Source: Triticum aestivum
Taxonomy: Eukaryota > Streptophyta > Magnoliopsida > Poales > Poaceae
Length of the DNA stretch: 64,000 nt
NCBI RefSeq assembly: GCF_018294505.1
Contig: NC_057801.1
Location: forward strand, 849,501,408-849,565,407
Reading direction: 5' to 3'
A program made the translations under genes and the position numbers. Positions 47,223 to 57,745 of this stretch are shown here, piece after piece (the stretch's first letter is position 1; every line of letters begins with the position of its first letter). Below the pieces are notes generated by a model. It saw only the letters and a program-made list of their open reading frames with translations. It was not told the origin of the DNA and ran no database searches.

Positions 47223-48740
47223 TTCCTATGTTCATAGTTAAAACATTAATTGAAAATCGATCGAAGACAACTACCAGGATACTCAACCACAAATCCGGGG
47301 CACTCGATATTTCCTACTATTCTGGCACAAGTCATGCCAAAATTCACGGAAAAATCCGGCATGACCTTTGCTAAAATAGGACATATCGAGCGCCTGAAAT
47401 TTGCCGGAACGGAAATGAATCAACACTCCGGCAAAACATAGGCCACTCGGAGGTGTAACCTGAAAACATGACTGGCCACTTGGATATTGAGCAACACAAG
47501 ATATACATTTCAAAATATCTTATAGGACTCAAATTAGCATGCATTCAATAAGCAAAAGTAAATCATCTCATGCATCCGTACATCATCGAATATTATCACT
47601 AATACATCACAAATAGTGTCATACACATAACATCACTAATACAACTAAAACCCTAGCACACGACGGGTATCGGCGCGGGCGGTGGACACCCACAGAGAAG
47701 GAACCATCACGGGATCATAGCTCCAGTGAGATCCCTGGAGAACCTGCTAGGTATTGGAGAACCTGTGCTCCAACGCAAACAAGTAGCGACGGACGTGCGC
47801 GTCCTCCTCACTGACACGGTGACGCACCACCTCCGCGGAGTCCTCGAGCCTCTAGACCATCACTGGCCCACGCGACCGCCACCAAAGAAGGTTCGGGTCA
47901 ACGACAGGCTGGCTCCTCACCAACCTGCGCCCCCCGGTAGGTAGCGCCTCCCAGTACTACCCTGGTGGAGCCCAGTCCTGGACATGGCCCATCTGGTCAA
48001 GCAGGTGTCGTCCTCCGCCGACTCGACGACGAGGATGCGGGATAGGCATCGTCCACGTCGATGCGGGAAAAATTGCTTTAACTAAAAAATAGCAACAAGT
48101 TCTTACTAACTAGTTCTATTAATTCAACTAGTTCTTACTAAAAATAAATTTACTATAAATAAAAATATTCTAATACCTAATTAATACCTAGTTCTTACTA
48201 ACTAGTTAGTACCTAGGAACTACTGCCTTAATTACCATCTAATTTGATGAACCTATAGGGGTGGAAAGTGGTATCGGATGTTCCAATTATCCAACTATAA
48301 AGTGAAATAAGTGGTCAAATTTTACTCGTTTTATGATTCATCTTAGAAATTTGATTCGTTTCCACCCTTACATGAACCCTAACTCATTTGCCGCATCCGC
48401 ATACGATTTGTTTCCACTCTTACATGAACCCTAACTAATTTGATGCAACTAAAATATAAAAAAACCTAGGCAGAGGTAGGGGAGAGGGAGGAGCAGGCGT
48501 GCTCACCTCGGGTGCCTGCGACGAGGGAGGGGCAGGCGGCATCGAGGTCGGGGTCGGGGCTCGGGCGTGCGGCGGATGGCGGCGTCGAGGTCGGGGTCGG
48601 GGGCGACGTTGAATCTGGGGTCGGGGCGGCGTAGAGGGTGTGCAGAGAGCGCGCGGCGGCCGATGGGCGATGGCGGGGGCGAGAGTATGGACAGTTGGAT
48701 TAGGGGGAAGTGGCCGTGGGGAAGGACGAACCCCGTGGTT
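47223..48740. other. 5' flank of inner CACTA accessory gene
   Basis: Holds a TTAATTCAAC/CTAGTTCTTACT microsatellite-like stretch (48090-48210) that resembles 49958-50052 of the outer element, and a GC-rich part (48500-48680) that may be the promoter and leader region. No supported gene. Confidence 0.5.
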
Positions 48741-50052
48741 AAGTCAGAGGTAGCAGTAGCGCGTTCCAGGAAGAGCGCTACTGTTACGTTAGCTACAACG
48801 CTTTCTGGGATACACGCTACTGCTACTCCTTTATCTTTTTGTCCCTTTTTCATTTAGTTTTCTTCACATTTTTTTCCTTTCACCTTATTCTATTTCTTTT
48901 ATTTTCAATTACCTTTCTATTTGCTTTCCATTTAATTCTATATCCTTTAGCAGCAGCGAGTTTAATATAAAACGCGCTGCTACAAGGAAAGTAGCGGTAG
49001 CGCGGTTCGTTATAGGTCGCTACTACTATGTGTAGCCTGTCGGCTAAGCCATGGGAATTTTAGTAGTAACGTGTTTAGGGCAGCACGCGCTACTGCTAGA
49101 ACTTTATCTGCAACGTGGTTTGCCCATGCGCGCTACTGCTAGTTAGCACCAGCGTGCTTTTTTGACCCATTCTGCTGCTAAAGTTCTGTGTATAAGGTTT
49201 TCCCTAGTAGTGTCAAGACATGAAACATAATGACTTATCTCCTCGCTGTTTAGTTCAGCTCCGGGACAGTAGTAGGTCCTGTCTACCAAGCACCGGACAT
49301 GTTAGCTTGAATGGAAATAAGCTGTCAATAGAAATTAGTTGTCAATTATTTTTGAATAAGCAATATCAAAGACAAAAATATAGTTGAGAAGAACTCACAT
49401 AATGGTAGAACTGGAGGCGTCTGCACATTGACCCAGATGTCTCTATTACCTTCAATATCATCTTCCAGATGAATATCAAAGGTGATAACCATATCAGGCT
49501 CAAATGTATAAGCCTTGCATAGTGCTTGCCAAGTTTTGCATTCAAAATAGGTGTACGTGTTTGCATTGTATACTTTGACGTTGAAAGTATAACCATGCTC
49601 AGTTTTCAGGTAAACTCTCTTTACCTCCATAGTTTCCATAACATTGAAACCTATCTTATCCAAGACAAAAATTCTTGCATGGCAGGGGATGCGCTAGTAG
49701 AATAGTGAAAATTAAAAATTATAAGTTGAAGCAAATGAAGCATATATAAGTCATGCTTAATTACGAAAAAAGACTCGTCATTGTGACTTACTGTATCGAA
49801 TTCGAAGGTCTCATCCAGCTTCATGCTGAATCGCCTATCACCAACAAGGAAATTTCTGTCGCACAGGCCGCGCTGGTCTTCACAGTATTCGCACATAATG
49901 AGATCTTTTTTGTCGTCAGACGACATTTCCTATATTCATGTAGGCGAAACATTAAACACTTACTAATTCAATTAATTCAACTAATTCAACTACTTCTATT
50001 AATTGAACTAGTTCTGTTAATTCAAGTAATTCAACTAAGCATTTACTAATAA

Positions 50053-50883
50053 NNNNNNNNNNNNNNNNNNNNNNNNNNNNNNNNNNNNNNNNNNNNNNNN
50101 NNNNNNNNNNNNNNNNNNNNNNNNNNNNNNNNNNNNNNNNNNNNNNNNNNNNNNNNNNNNNNNNNNNNNNNNNNNNNNNNNNNNNNNNNNNNNNNNNNNN
50201 NNNNNNNNNNNNNNNNNNNNNNNNNNNNNNNNNNNNNNNNNNNNNNNNNNNNNNNNNNNNNNNNNNNNNNNNNNNNNNNNNNNNNNNNNNNNNNNNNNNN
50301 NNNNNNNNNNNNNNNNNNNNNNNNNNNNNNNNNNNNNNNNNNNNNNNNNNNNNNNNNNNNNNNNNNNNNNNNNNNNNNNNNNNNNNNNNNNNNNNNNNNN
50401 NNNNNNNNNNNNNNNNNNNNNNNNNNNNNNNNNNNNNNNNNNNNNNNNNNNNNNNNNNNNNNNNNNNNNNNNNNNNNNNNNNNNNNNNNNNNNNNNNNNN
50501 NNNNNNNNNNNNNNNNNNNNNNNNNNNNNNNNNNNNNNNNNNNNNNNNNNNNNNNNNNNNNNNNNNNNNNNNNNNNNNNNNNNNNNNNNNNNNNNNNNNN
50601 NNNNNNNNNNNNNNNNNNNNNNNNNNNNNNNNNNNNNNNNNNNNNNNNNNNNNNNNNNNNNNNNNNNNNNNNNNNNNNNNNNNNNNNNNNNNNNNNNNNN
50701 NNNNNNNNNNNNNNNNNNNNNNNNNNNNNNNNNNNNNNNNNNNNNNNNNNNNNNNNNNNNNNNNNNNNNNNNNNNNNNNNNNNNNNNNNNNNNNNNNNNN
50801 NNNNNNNNNNNNNNNNNNNNNNNNNNNNNNNNNNNNNNNNNNNNNNNNNNNNNNNNNNNNNNNNNNNNNNNNNNNNNNNNNNN
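50053..50883. other. Assembly gap (831 N)
   Basis: Unsequenced. The left border is an AATTCAACT repeat and the right border a TG-rich microsatellite, so simple repeats probably caused it. Long frames predicted across it are not real. Confidence 1.
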
Positions 50884-50980
50884 TGTGTCTGTGTAGTACT
50901 GTGTGTGTATGCGTATGTACATATGTGTGTGTAGTGTGTGTGTGTGTATGTGTGTGTCTATGCATGTGTGTATGTGTGGT
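50884..50980. repeat. TG-rich microsatellite
   Basis: Interrupted TGTGTG runs next to the gap, followed by a GGCGGCGACGGGGG-type GC-rich stretch to ~51175. Confidence 0.9.
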
Positions 50981-51218
50981 ATGAGAGCGGGCCTGGGGGC
51001 GGCGGCGTACGGGCGACGACGGGGGAGGCGGCGTATGGGCGGCGACGGGGGCGGCGGTGGGGACGGCGTGATGACATGGGCGGCGGGGCGGGGGCGATCG
51101 CGAGGCGACATAGTACGGGGCGAGATAGCGACGACGGGGCGGCGGGGGCGACGACGCGCGGCGGGGGCGGCGAGGGTGGAGGAAGTGGTCAATATGGAAC
51201 TGATTTTTCGTAAGTGCC

Positions 51219-51228
51219 ATATATATAG
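51219..51228 (-). promoter_or_regulatory. Possible TATA box for the outer CACTA accessory gene
   Basis: Minus-strand CTATATATAT upstream of a GC-rich leader-like region and the gap, on the strand of the gene that begins at 49926. Motif only. Confidence 0.3.
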
Positions 51229-51249
51229 GAGGGGTCTGGCCAACATTGG

Positions 51250-51335
51250 CCTTTAGTACCGGTTGGTGGCTCCAACCGGTACTAAAGGACAACCCATTAG
51301 TACCGGTTAGAGCCACCAACCGGTAGTAATGGTCG
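51250..51335. repeat. Internal block of CCGGTACTAAA-type inverted repeats
   Basis: Palindromic units CTTTAGTACCGG...CCGGTACTAAAG and TAGTACCGGTT...AACCGGTAGTA. They match the end repeats of the outer CACTA but lie 2.6 kb inside its right end, so this may be an old right subterminal region or a separate small CACTA derivative. Confidence 0.7.
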
Positions 51336-52335
51336 TGCGCTGCCACCCCCGGTGCATTATGTTTAGTCCCACCTAACCGAGCGAAGGGCAGCCGCACTGG
51401 TTTATAAACCCAGCCACGGCTGCTCTTTCGAACTCCTCTATATAGCAGGCTTCTGGGCCTAACTAGGGTGCGCTGCCCTGTGAGCCTGCCGGCCCTTCTG
51501 GGCCTAAATTTGCACACCCTAGGTCTGGCAGGCCCACCGGGCAGCGCCCCAACTATTTTTTATATAGTTTTTTTCTTTTATGCATTATTTATTTTTGAGT
51601 AATTTTTTTATATAGTATTTTCTCTTCTTCTTTATTTATTTTCTTCTATTTATTTCTGAGTAGTTTTTTTGCTGTATTTAGTTTCTTTGTGAATATTTTT
51701 GCTTTATATAGTTTTTTCTTTTCTGCATTATTTATTTTCTTCTATTTATTTTTGAGTAATTTTTTATATAGTATTTTCTTTTCTGCTTTATTTTTTCCTT
51801 CTATTTATTTCTGAGTAGTTTTTTGCTGTATTTAGTTTCTTTGTGGATATTTTTGCTTTAGTTGCTTCGAATGCTGCATAATGCTTCATTTTGGACTGAT
51901 TTTCCATTTCACGGTCATTTAGCTATCTAAACAAATTGATGACATCGCAACGAATGCTGCATAATGCCGGCTCAAAAAAAGTCTGGAGTTCAAATAATTT
52001 AATAAAAAATGAAGCACCCGTGTAACAGATGAGTTCTCGTCCGAAACCCTGATACTCCGAAAGAGATTGTCCAGTTTGTACACGAAGTGCATCCAGTTTT
52101 TGCCGTGACGCTCTCTACTCTTTCGCACATGCTATGCGGGTGAAATGATGATACCATGCCAAGTTTCAACATTTCCAGAGTTCGTTTTGTAGTGTTTTCA
52201 ATTTCACGGTCATTTAGCTCTGATCTAAACAAAATCGGTTACTGAAAAACAGCAAATGATGTCAGAACGTGTTGGAAATTGATGACGTCGCGGGGGATTG
52301 AGGGGGAGACCGAGTGAGTGGAGAGAGTGAGGGCG
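51336..52335. other. Non-coding right part of outer CACTA
   Basis: Contains degenerate tandem T-rich repeats around TATATAGTATTTTCTTTTCTGC and ATTTATTTTCTTCTATTTATT (51545-51860), and a pair of ATTTCACGGTCATTTAGCT copies (51906 and 52200). No supported gene. Confidence 0.6.
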
Positions 52336-52339
52336 TAAA

Positions 52340-53620
52340 CATGTAAAAATATACATCAAAAATACATTGATTATCAATGATCTTTTTGTGTACAATCTGA
52401 ATTGTCAATATGAGTCCTCAATGGTTTAGAAACCGGTGAAGACTCATATTGACTCCACAAATTATATACACACAGAGTTCAATGAAGACCAAATGCTTGT
52501 GATACTTTTTTGCGTGGTAATACATGTCTCATTTATATCATAAGTATCATAGTACAAGCCACATACAAACCGACCTGGCAAAATTGAAAAGACATGAAAA
52601 CGCTAGCCTTTGCACAAAGGAACAACAACCAAGAAGTAAAATTACAATCAAGACCGAAGAAACCTTTGAACTTGACCCAATGCCCGTCATAGGCCTCCGG
52701 TACCACCATAGCAGCCACCAAAGGAAACAATGACAGATCACCTTCACACCTGAGCTTGAAGCGGCTCCATCGCTGATATGCTGCTTTGCGGACCTCCAAA
52801 GTGGTTCACCAAAAGCGAAACCATTACCGTTGAACGAATCAGACCGGGGCAACACCCCGGACACGCCATCAAACTCCAGATCTGGCACCCCCACACGACT
52901 AAGACGCCGGAGGAGAAAACCATACCTGCCATCCACGAACCACGAACCCAACACACGATCCACCATCTTCCAGATGCCGCCGATGCAGACCACAATCTGC
53001 ATCCGCTCCTGGACTACCTCCCAAGCTCCGCGCCGGCGCTGGAGCAAATGCCGTTGCAACGGCGAAGCCCGAGGACACATGTCCACCATGAGGATGTCGC
53101 CGCCGCCACACCATCTTTGCTTGAACAGACTGATTTCCAAATCCATCCCCAATCATCGGACCGATCACCTCGTCGGAGTAGGATCTGAAGACACTCTATT
53201 CAGCGCTTCATCGCCGCCGAAGCAAAAATGATGAACAACCTAAAAACCTAAACTATGAGAGCCTAAAAAACGATCGACACGCATGGATCCGGCGACCCCC
53301 TCACCACCGACGACCGAAGTCGCCGGCGGAGGGGAGCCGCCGGAGGCCCGCAGCGGAAGCGAGTCCGCTAGCGCTAGAAGGTAGATAAGGCGAAGACTCC
53401 TATTGCAGCCTACATTGATCAGTACCGCCTTTCAGCCAAAACGCGCTACTGCTACAGAGAAGTACATAAAAAATACATTGATCATCAATGATATTTTTGT
53501 ATAGAATCTAAATTGTCAATAGGAATCTACCCCGATTTAAGAACCGGCGAAGACTCCGATTGCAGCCACAGATCCTACACATAGAGTTCAATGAAGACCA
53601 AATGCTTGTGATAGTTTGAG
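52340..53620. repeat. ~165-bp direct repeats flanking a ~950-bp insert
   Basis: Segments at ~52340-52506 and ~53458-53620 share AAAATACATTGAT(T/C)ATCAATGAT, AACCGG(T/C)GAAGACTC and AGTTCAATGAAGACCAAATG. The stretch between (52507-53457) has a 201-residue open frame without recognisable motifs and ends with GCGCTACTGCTA, a motif typical of the inner CACTA's ends. It could be an old insertion between duplicated sequence or a subterminal repeat expansion. Confidence 0.55.
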
Positions 53621-53689
53621 AAGTAACATATTTAAGGTGGTAAAAATATTGCTAGGGGAGAGAGGTAGGACTAAAAATAGCCCCTGCCA

Positions 53690-53905
53690 CCACCTCTTTA
53701 CTACCGGTTCATGCCACAAACAGGTACTAATGATGCTAGTGGCCGGCCAGCACCTTTAGTACCGGTTTGTGGCACGAACAGGTACTAAAGATTCGCATTG
53801 AACCGGTACTAAAGATCTCCTCCCGCCTAGCCATTTGAACCGGCACTAATGGACACATTAGTGCCGGCTCAAATGCAAACCGGTACTAATGTATCTCAGA
53901 TTTGA
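53690..53905. repeat. Subterminal repeats, right end of outer CACTA
   Basis: Units such as TTTAGTACCGGTTTGTGGC, ACAGGTACTAA and AACCGGTACTAAAG in both orientations, the counterpart of 44083-44285. Confidence 0.8.
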
Positions 53906-53922
53906 CCCTTTTTCTACTAGTG

Positions 53923-55261
53923 AGAGGGCATGGTATCCACTGCTAAACGGGGCCACTTGGAATGTGATTTCTTCGGACCTATAATTCTCCGGGGTGCCGA
54001 ATACCACGTCCAGTGTGATTTTCCCTGCACATCTTGCCTCCTGACTAGGGATGATTGCTCTAAAAGTCGTGCTGCTTTGCTCAATGCGGCTCTTATCTAT
54101 TTCCATTTTGTTAAGAGTTTCCTCATAGATGAGGTTTAATCCGTTGCCGCCGTACATGAGCACTTTAGTAAGCTAGAATCCGTCCACGATTAGACTAAGG
54201 ACCAAAGCGGCTGGTGCTCGGATTGTTCGGAATTGAGGTTCATCACTGGCATTGAAGGTTATGGTTGTATCGTTCCACGGGTTTGTTGCTGCGACGTGGC
54301 AGACTTCGGCGAGGCTGCGGAGCGCTCGCTTGCGCCTGTTGTTTGAGGCGAAAGTCTCGAAGATGGTCAGTACTATATTGTTGTTTTCTGCAGGATGGTG
54401 CTCTGTGGTATTGTTGATGAGAACATCCTCGCCGCTCTTGGCCACCTGCTGGAGTACCCAACATGCTCTAAGGCTGTGTGTTGGTATGGTGTCCGGTGTG
54501 CTATGAATTTTGCATGGCCTATTGAGGCATCCCTCCAGTACGGATCCACGCCCTGTAGAGGGATTTGGCTTGTTTCTAATTGGGTTGGGTGACTTGCGAG
54601 AGCGCATCCTTTTAGTTCGGACGAGGGGTTTACTTAGGGACAGAGGATCCCAAAAATTTGTTTGGGTTTTCCAGGCGCTTTCCATTGCACAGTACTTCTG
54701 TACTATGGCCTCCAAGTCGGCAAAGTGTGCTATGTCATGGCGACTTATGGCGTTCATAATTACCTTGTCCGTGCAATTTTTGCAAAAGAATGAGATTGCG
54801 TCTTCCTCGTGACAGTCCTTAACCTTGCTCATTACAAGGAGGAATCTGGCCTAAAAGTGATGTATTGTCTCTTGGGGCTCTTGTCTGATGTGGGAAAGAT
54901 CACTTGTGTCTGGGTCAGTGGGTAGAGTTAAGTCCACATCTTGACCCAATCTAGGACCCAGGGGCGAAGGAGCTCCTGAGCTTGGCAGCTCGGGCTCCTG
55001 GATGTAGCCCAATATTTGTGGCCCGTTGCCCGATTCTAAGTTCGGAGCCTGGGCCACGTCCTCCCATAGATGGGTATCCGGCTCAGAGAGCTCGGGAATC
55101 CGGACATAGTTCGTCCTCAAAATAGAGGAAGAATTGTTGTTTTGTTCCTCCACCACCGCAATCTGATGGGTGACCGGCGGAGAGTTAATCTCCCTTAGGT
55201 CGGGTTTAAGCCCAATCCGATCATAGTCCGTAGCGACTCCCAGGGCGGCGATGCGATCCAA
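53923..55261 (-). pseudogene. Gypsy gag and start of protease
   Basis: One frame from MDRIAALGVATDYDRIG at 55261 to the CACTA junction, broken by TAG just after ETIHHF (~54851), and TAG at 54173-54175. Parts seen are an acidic N-terminal region, then DAISFFCKNCTDKVIM, IVQKYCAMESAW, a basic linker, TPTHSLRACWVLQQVAKSGE, and the protease start KVLMYGGNGLNLIY. Related elements have D-G-G at that site, so Asp to Tyr removes the catalytic residue. The large gag core of related elements seems absent between DPDTSDLSHIRQ and ARFLLV, or is very diverged. The frame continues at 44077 after the CACTA. Confidence 0.85.
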
Positions 55262-55521
55262 GAGCTCATTTAGGGAGGAGATCTACATTGGATACATCTG
55301 CTCGGTGAATTCCGGGATGCCGTGGAGGTTGTTCTTGATGACCTAAGAAGTCATCGTCAGCGTGGCGGCCGAACGGGCAGCCATGACAAAACCGCCCAGC
55401 CGGAGAGTTTGGCCTACAGCCAGGGATCCTCCGGAGGTGATGTTGTCCTTGACAATGAGGCGAGCCATCAAGCCTTATTAGGATGGTACAGTGGAACTCT
55501 CAATGAAAGCACCAATATCGG

Positions 55522-55986
55522 TGTCAAAACCGGCGGATCTCGGGTAGGGGGTCCCGAATTGTGCGTCTAAGGCTAATGGTAACAGGAGGCAGGGGACACT
55601 ATGTTTTACCCAGGTTCGGGCCCTCTCGATGGAGGTAATACCCTACTTCCTGCTTGATTGATCTTGATGATATGCGTATTACAAGAGTTGATCTACCACG
55701 AGATCGAAGAGGCTAAACCCTAGAAGCTAGCCTATGATTATGATTGTTGTTCTCCTACGGACTAAACCCTCCGGTTTATATAGACACGGAGGAGGCTAGG
55801 GTTACACAGAGTCGTTTATAGAGAAGGAGATCTACATATCCGAATTGCCAAGCTTCCCTTCCAAGCAAAGGAGAGTCCCATTCGGACACGGGAAGAAGTC
55901 CTCAATCTTGTATCTTCGTAGTCCAATAGTCCGGCCAAAGTATATAGTCCGGCTGTCCGAGGACCCCCTAATCTCGGACTCCCTCA
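55522..55986 (-). repeat. 5' LTR of the CACTA-split Gypsy element
   Basis: Minus-strand start TGAGGGAGTCCGAG at 55986 and probable end GGTTTTGACA at 55522, 465 bp. A TATATAAACC box lies near 55778 on the minus strand. Its outer edge abuts CACTA transposase coding sequence. Confidence 0.75.
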
Positions 55987-56765
55987 GAAGCTTCCAAAGG
56001 ATAACAAATTTCCCAATAGTACGTACGCATCAAAGAAGGTTGTAAGCCCTTTAGGATTGGAGGTGCAGAAGATACATGCATGCCCTAATGACTGCATCCT
56101 CTACCATGCTGCGTACGAGGATTTGAATGCATGCCCGGTATGCGGTGCATTGCGGTATAAGATCAGACGAAATTACCCTGGTGATGTTTACGGCGAGTGC
56201 CCCAGGAAGAGGGTTCCTACCAAGGTGATGTTGTATGCTCCTATAATACCATGGATGAAACGTCTGTTCAGAAACAAAGAGCATGCCAAGTTGATGCGAT
56301 GGCACAGAGAGGACCGTAAGAAAGACAGGAAGTTGAGAGCACCCGCTGACGGGTCGTAGTGGAGAAAAATCGAGACAAAGTACTGGGAGGACTTTGCAGG
56401 TGACGCAAGGAACGTATGGTTTTGTTTAAGAGCGGATGGCATTAATCCTTTTAGGGAGCAGAGCAGCAATCACAACACCTGGCCTGTGACTCCATGTATC
56501 TATAACCTTCCTCCTTGGTTGCGCATGAAGCGGAAGTTCATTATGATGCCAGTTCTCATCCAAGGCCCTAAGCAACCCGGCAACGACATTGATGTGTACC
56601 TAAGGCCATTAGTTGAAGAACTTTTACAGCTATGGAATGGAAATGGTGTACGTGTGGGATGAGCACAAACAACAGGAATTTGACCTACATGCATTACTGT
56701 TTGTAACCATCAATGATTGGCCTGCTCTTAGTAACCTTTCAGGACAAACAAACAAGGGATACCTT
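55987..56765 (+). pseudogene. CACTA transposase (Transposase_21 / TNP2-type) fragment
   Basis: The frame begins at the LTR edge (KLPKDNKFPNSTYASKKVV) and reads LEVQKIHACPNDCILYH, DLNACPVCGALRYKIRR (CxxC pair), MLYAPIIPWMKRLFRNKEHA, then TAG at 56357-56359. Beyond it follow KYWEDFAGDARNVWF, ADGINPFREQSSNH, NLPPWLRMKRKFIMM and VLIQGPKQPGNDIDVY. A frame change near 56610 gives VRVWDEHKQQEFDLHALLF and ALSNLSGQTNKGY, after which homology stops at ~56765. These are typical of the TNP2 transposase core of plant CACTA elements. The 5' part is missing because the Gypsy LTR inserted here; the 3' part is replaced by another retrotransposon. It is a third CACTA, distinct from the two nested ones, which have no transposase. 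Confidence 0.9.
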
Positions 56766-56839
56766 CTGAATCGAAGCAGGACGGTGCTGGTTGCCATTTC
56801 CTCCATTGCCAGACTTGAAGTTGCTTAATTTGTGGTCGA

Positions 56840-57614
56840 CTAAATGTCTTCATCAATTATCCTTGCGTCCTTCGGTGCAGCATCCTGTGGTGCGGCGTCC
56901 TCTGCAGTGCATCTCCTCTTGTTGCGTCCTTCGGCAGAGCTCTCCTCATAATCCTTATCATTGCTCACAAGGGGTCCATCATCTCCACTTGGAAAGAGGT
57001 CTTCTCCCTAGTCCATCTTCTCCTCCAATGTGGCAACATAAGTCTCCAGGTCCTCGATTCTCTCCATTAAATTCTTGACTTCTTCTTCATGCCCGTCATG
57101 GTCCTTGCAGGCTTTATCCTCCAGTTCCAGCTCACGGAAGATCAACCTCTTGAACGTCTTTGAGCTTTCGCGCATCTGAACCTCCATAGTCCTGATGTAA
57201 GTCTCCATTTCTTGGACATATGAGAGGATGGAGTCGTCATCCACAGTGCGCACGATATCTCCATGTCTAGCTTTGCGTGAAATCATGGCAAGGTCTGATG
57301 CGTCAATCTCGTCCCTGTACTCTTGTCGGATGTGTCCAAGTGCACAATGAATGGCCATGTCTCTTCCGAGGATCCAAGTGGGAGTGGTAAACTCTAAGTC
57401 AATGGGCTCTCTGAAGCTTCTGAAGTCCTCGCTGGAATGTGCACCTTAAACCTATAGCGGGTGTCCGTCGGAATTGATCTGATAGGCTTCTTCGTGATAG
57501 AGGCAGAGCAATCTTCAACTTCTTGATGACCTGAACCAGCTTCTTGCCGAAAAGCATTATCTCATCCGGCTGGTAAAACTCTGGCAGCAGAACTGGGGTG
57601 TACTCGAGGGCCAT
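56840..57614 (-). pseudogene. Coiled-coil ORF of a long-LTR retrotransposon
   Basis: Begins MALEYTPVLLPEFYQPDEIM at 57614, directly after CATTCTAG, a good splice acceptor, so the true start may lie in an upstream exon. A frameshift between ~57400 and 57360 leads to CALGHIRQEYRDEIDASDL and SYVQEMETYIRTMEVQM, then to a heptad-rich region (FRELELEDKACKDHDGHEEE; LMERIEDLETYVATLEEKM) that should form a coiled coil. TAG at 57008-57010 replaces an expected residue. The frame goes on, acidic and Ala/Asp-rich, to TAG at 56840-56842. I have seen similar wheat repeat proteins but know no function. No zinc knuckle or enzyme motif. Confidence 0.6.
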
Positions 57615-57745
57615 CTAGAATGTTGAAATCGGAGGGAAGTCAGGAATGAACAGGGGAGAATTACGGAAAAAATAAAGACACAAAATAAAATAGTTTCTTC
57701 CTATGGCTTTCTAGTCCTAGGGTATACGTCCTACGGTTAGCGTGT

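Larger units (their letters stand above)
45398..49212. mobile_element. Inner CACTA transposon nested in the outer one
   Basis: Ends are CACTACTAGGGAAAACC and its complement GGTTTTCCCTAGTAGTG, flanked by a perfect 3-bp TCA duplication (45395-45397 and 49213-49215). Subterminal repeats are of AGTAGCGC / GCGCTACTGCTA type (45415-45600 and 48740-49165), unlike those of the outer element. It carries a copy of the same accessory gene. No transposase is seen in 3.8 kb, so it is non-autonomous. Confidence 0.93.
44857..49926 (-). pseudogene. CACTA accessory gene with B3-like region, split by an inner CACTA
   Basis: Minus-strand exons are 49926-49792 (MCEYCEDQRGLCDR, Cys-rich), 49693-49399 (RIPCHARIFVLDKIGF; VYLKTEHGYTFNVKVY; WQALCKAYTFEPDMVITFDI), exon 3 in two pieces (~49323-49213 and 45397-~45293) and 45171-44857 (MSIVSLWPRYP; RREVLGGSNEKR; GDRLICML). 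The WQALCKAYTFEPDMV stretch resembles a B3 DNA-binding fold; the CxxC pairs could bind zinc. Exon 3 has TAA near 49307 and TGA near 45330. The inner CACTA sits inside exon 3 at TCA. Proteins of this type are common in Triticeae CACTA elements, by recall; their role, perhaps end binding, is unproven. Confidence 0.7.
44078..53922. mobile_element. Outer CACTA transposon
   Basis: Starts CACTAGTGCAGAACCGG and ends TTTTTCTACTAGTG. Flanks are TGA and AGA on the plus strand, a 3-bp target duplication with one change. Subterminal regions are full of CCGGTACTAAA-type repeats in both orientations (44085-44285, 51250-51335, 53690-53905). It carries one accessory gene (44857-49926), a foldback element (44358-44548), a nested CACTA and an 831-N gap. 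I see no transposase in the visible part, so it is non-autonomous unless the gap hides one. It interrupts the Gypsy element's protease-RT frame. Confidence 0.9.
42573..55986 (-). mobile_element. Gypsy retrotransposon split by a CACTA transposon, 3' truncated
   Basis: The 5' LTR (55522-55986), gag and the start of the protease (55261-53923) lie right of a CACTA insertion; the rest of the protease region, RT and the start of RNase H (44077-42573) lie left of it. Removing 44078-53922 and one 3-bp repeat restores one reading frame (HAL + MGRDT). The LTR starts TGAGGGAGTCC like the element at 16621 but differs in sequence, so it is the same broad family and another subfamily. The integrase, any antisense gene and the 3' LTR are gone. 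The LTR itself sits in a CACTA transposase gene. Confidence 0.88.

Noticed and set aside
49952..51517. A 521-residue minus-strand open frame spanning the N run
   Set aside because: More than half of it is unknown bases, and the rest is repeat sequence and His/Thr runs from the TG microsatellite. The gap only makes it look open.
52547..53152. A 201-residue minus-strand open frame inside the outer CACTA
   Set aside because: No recognisable motif, two other frames are also open, and it lies in repeated sequence. Noted only as part of the insert between direct repeats.
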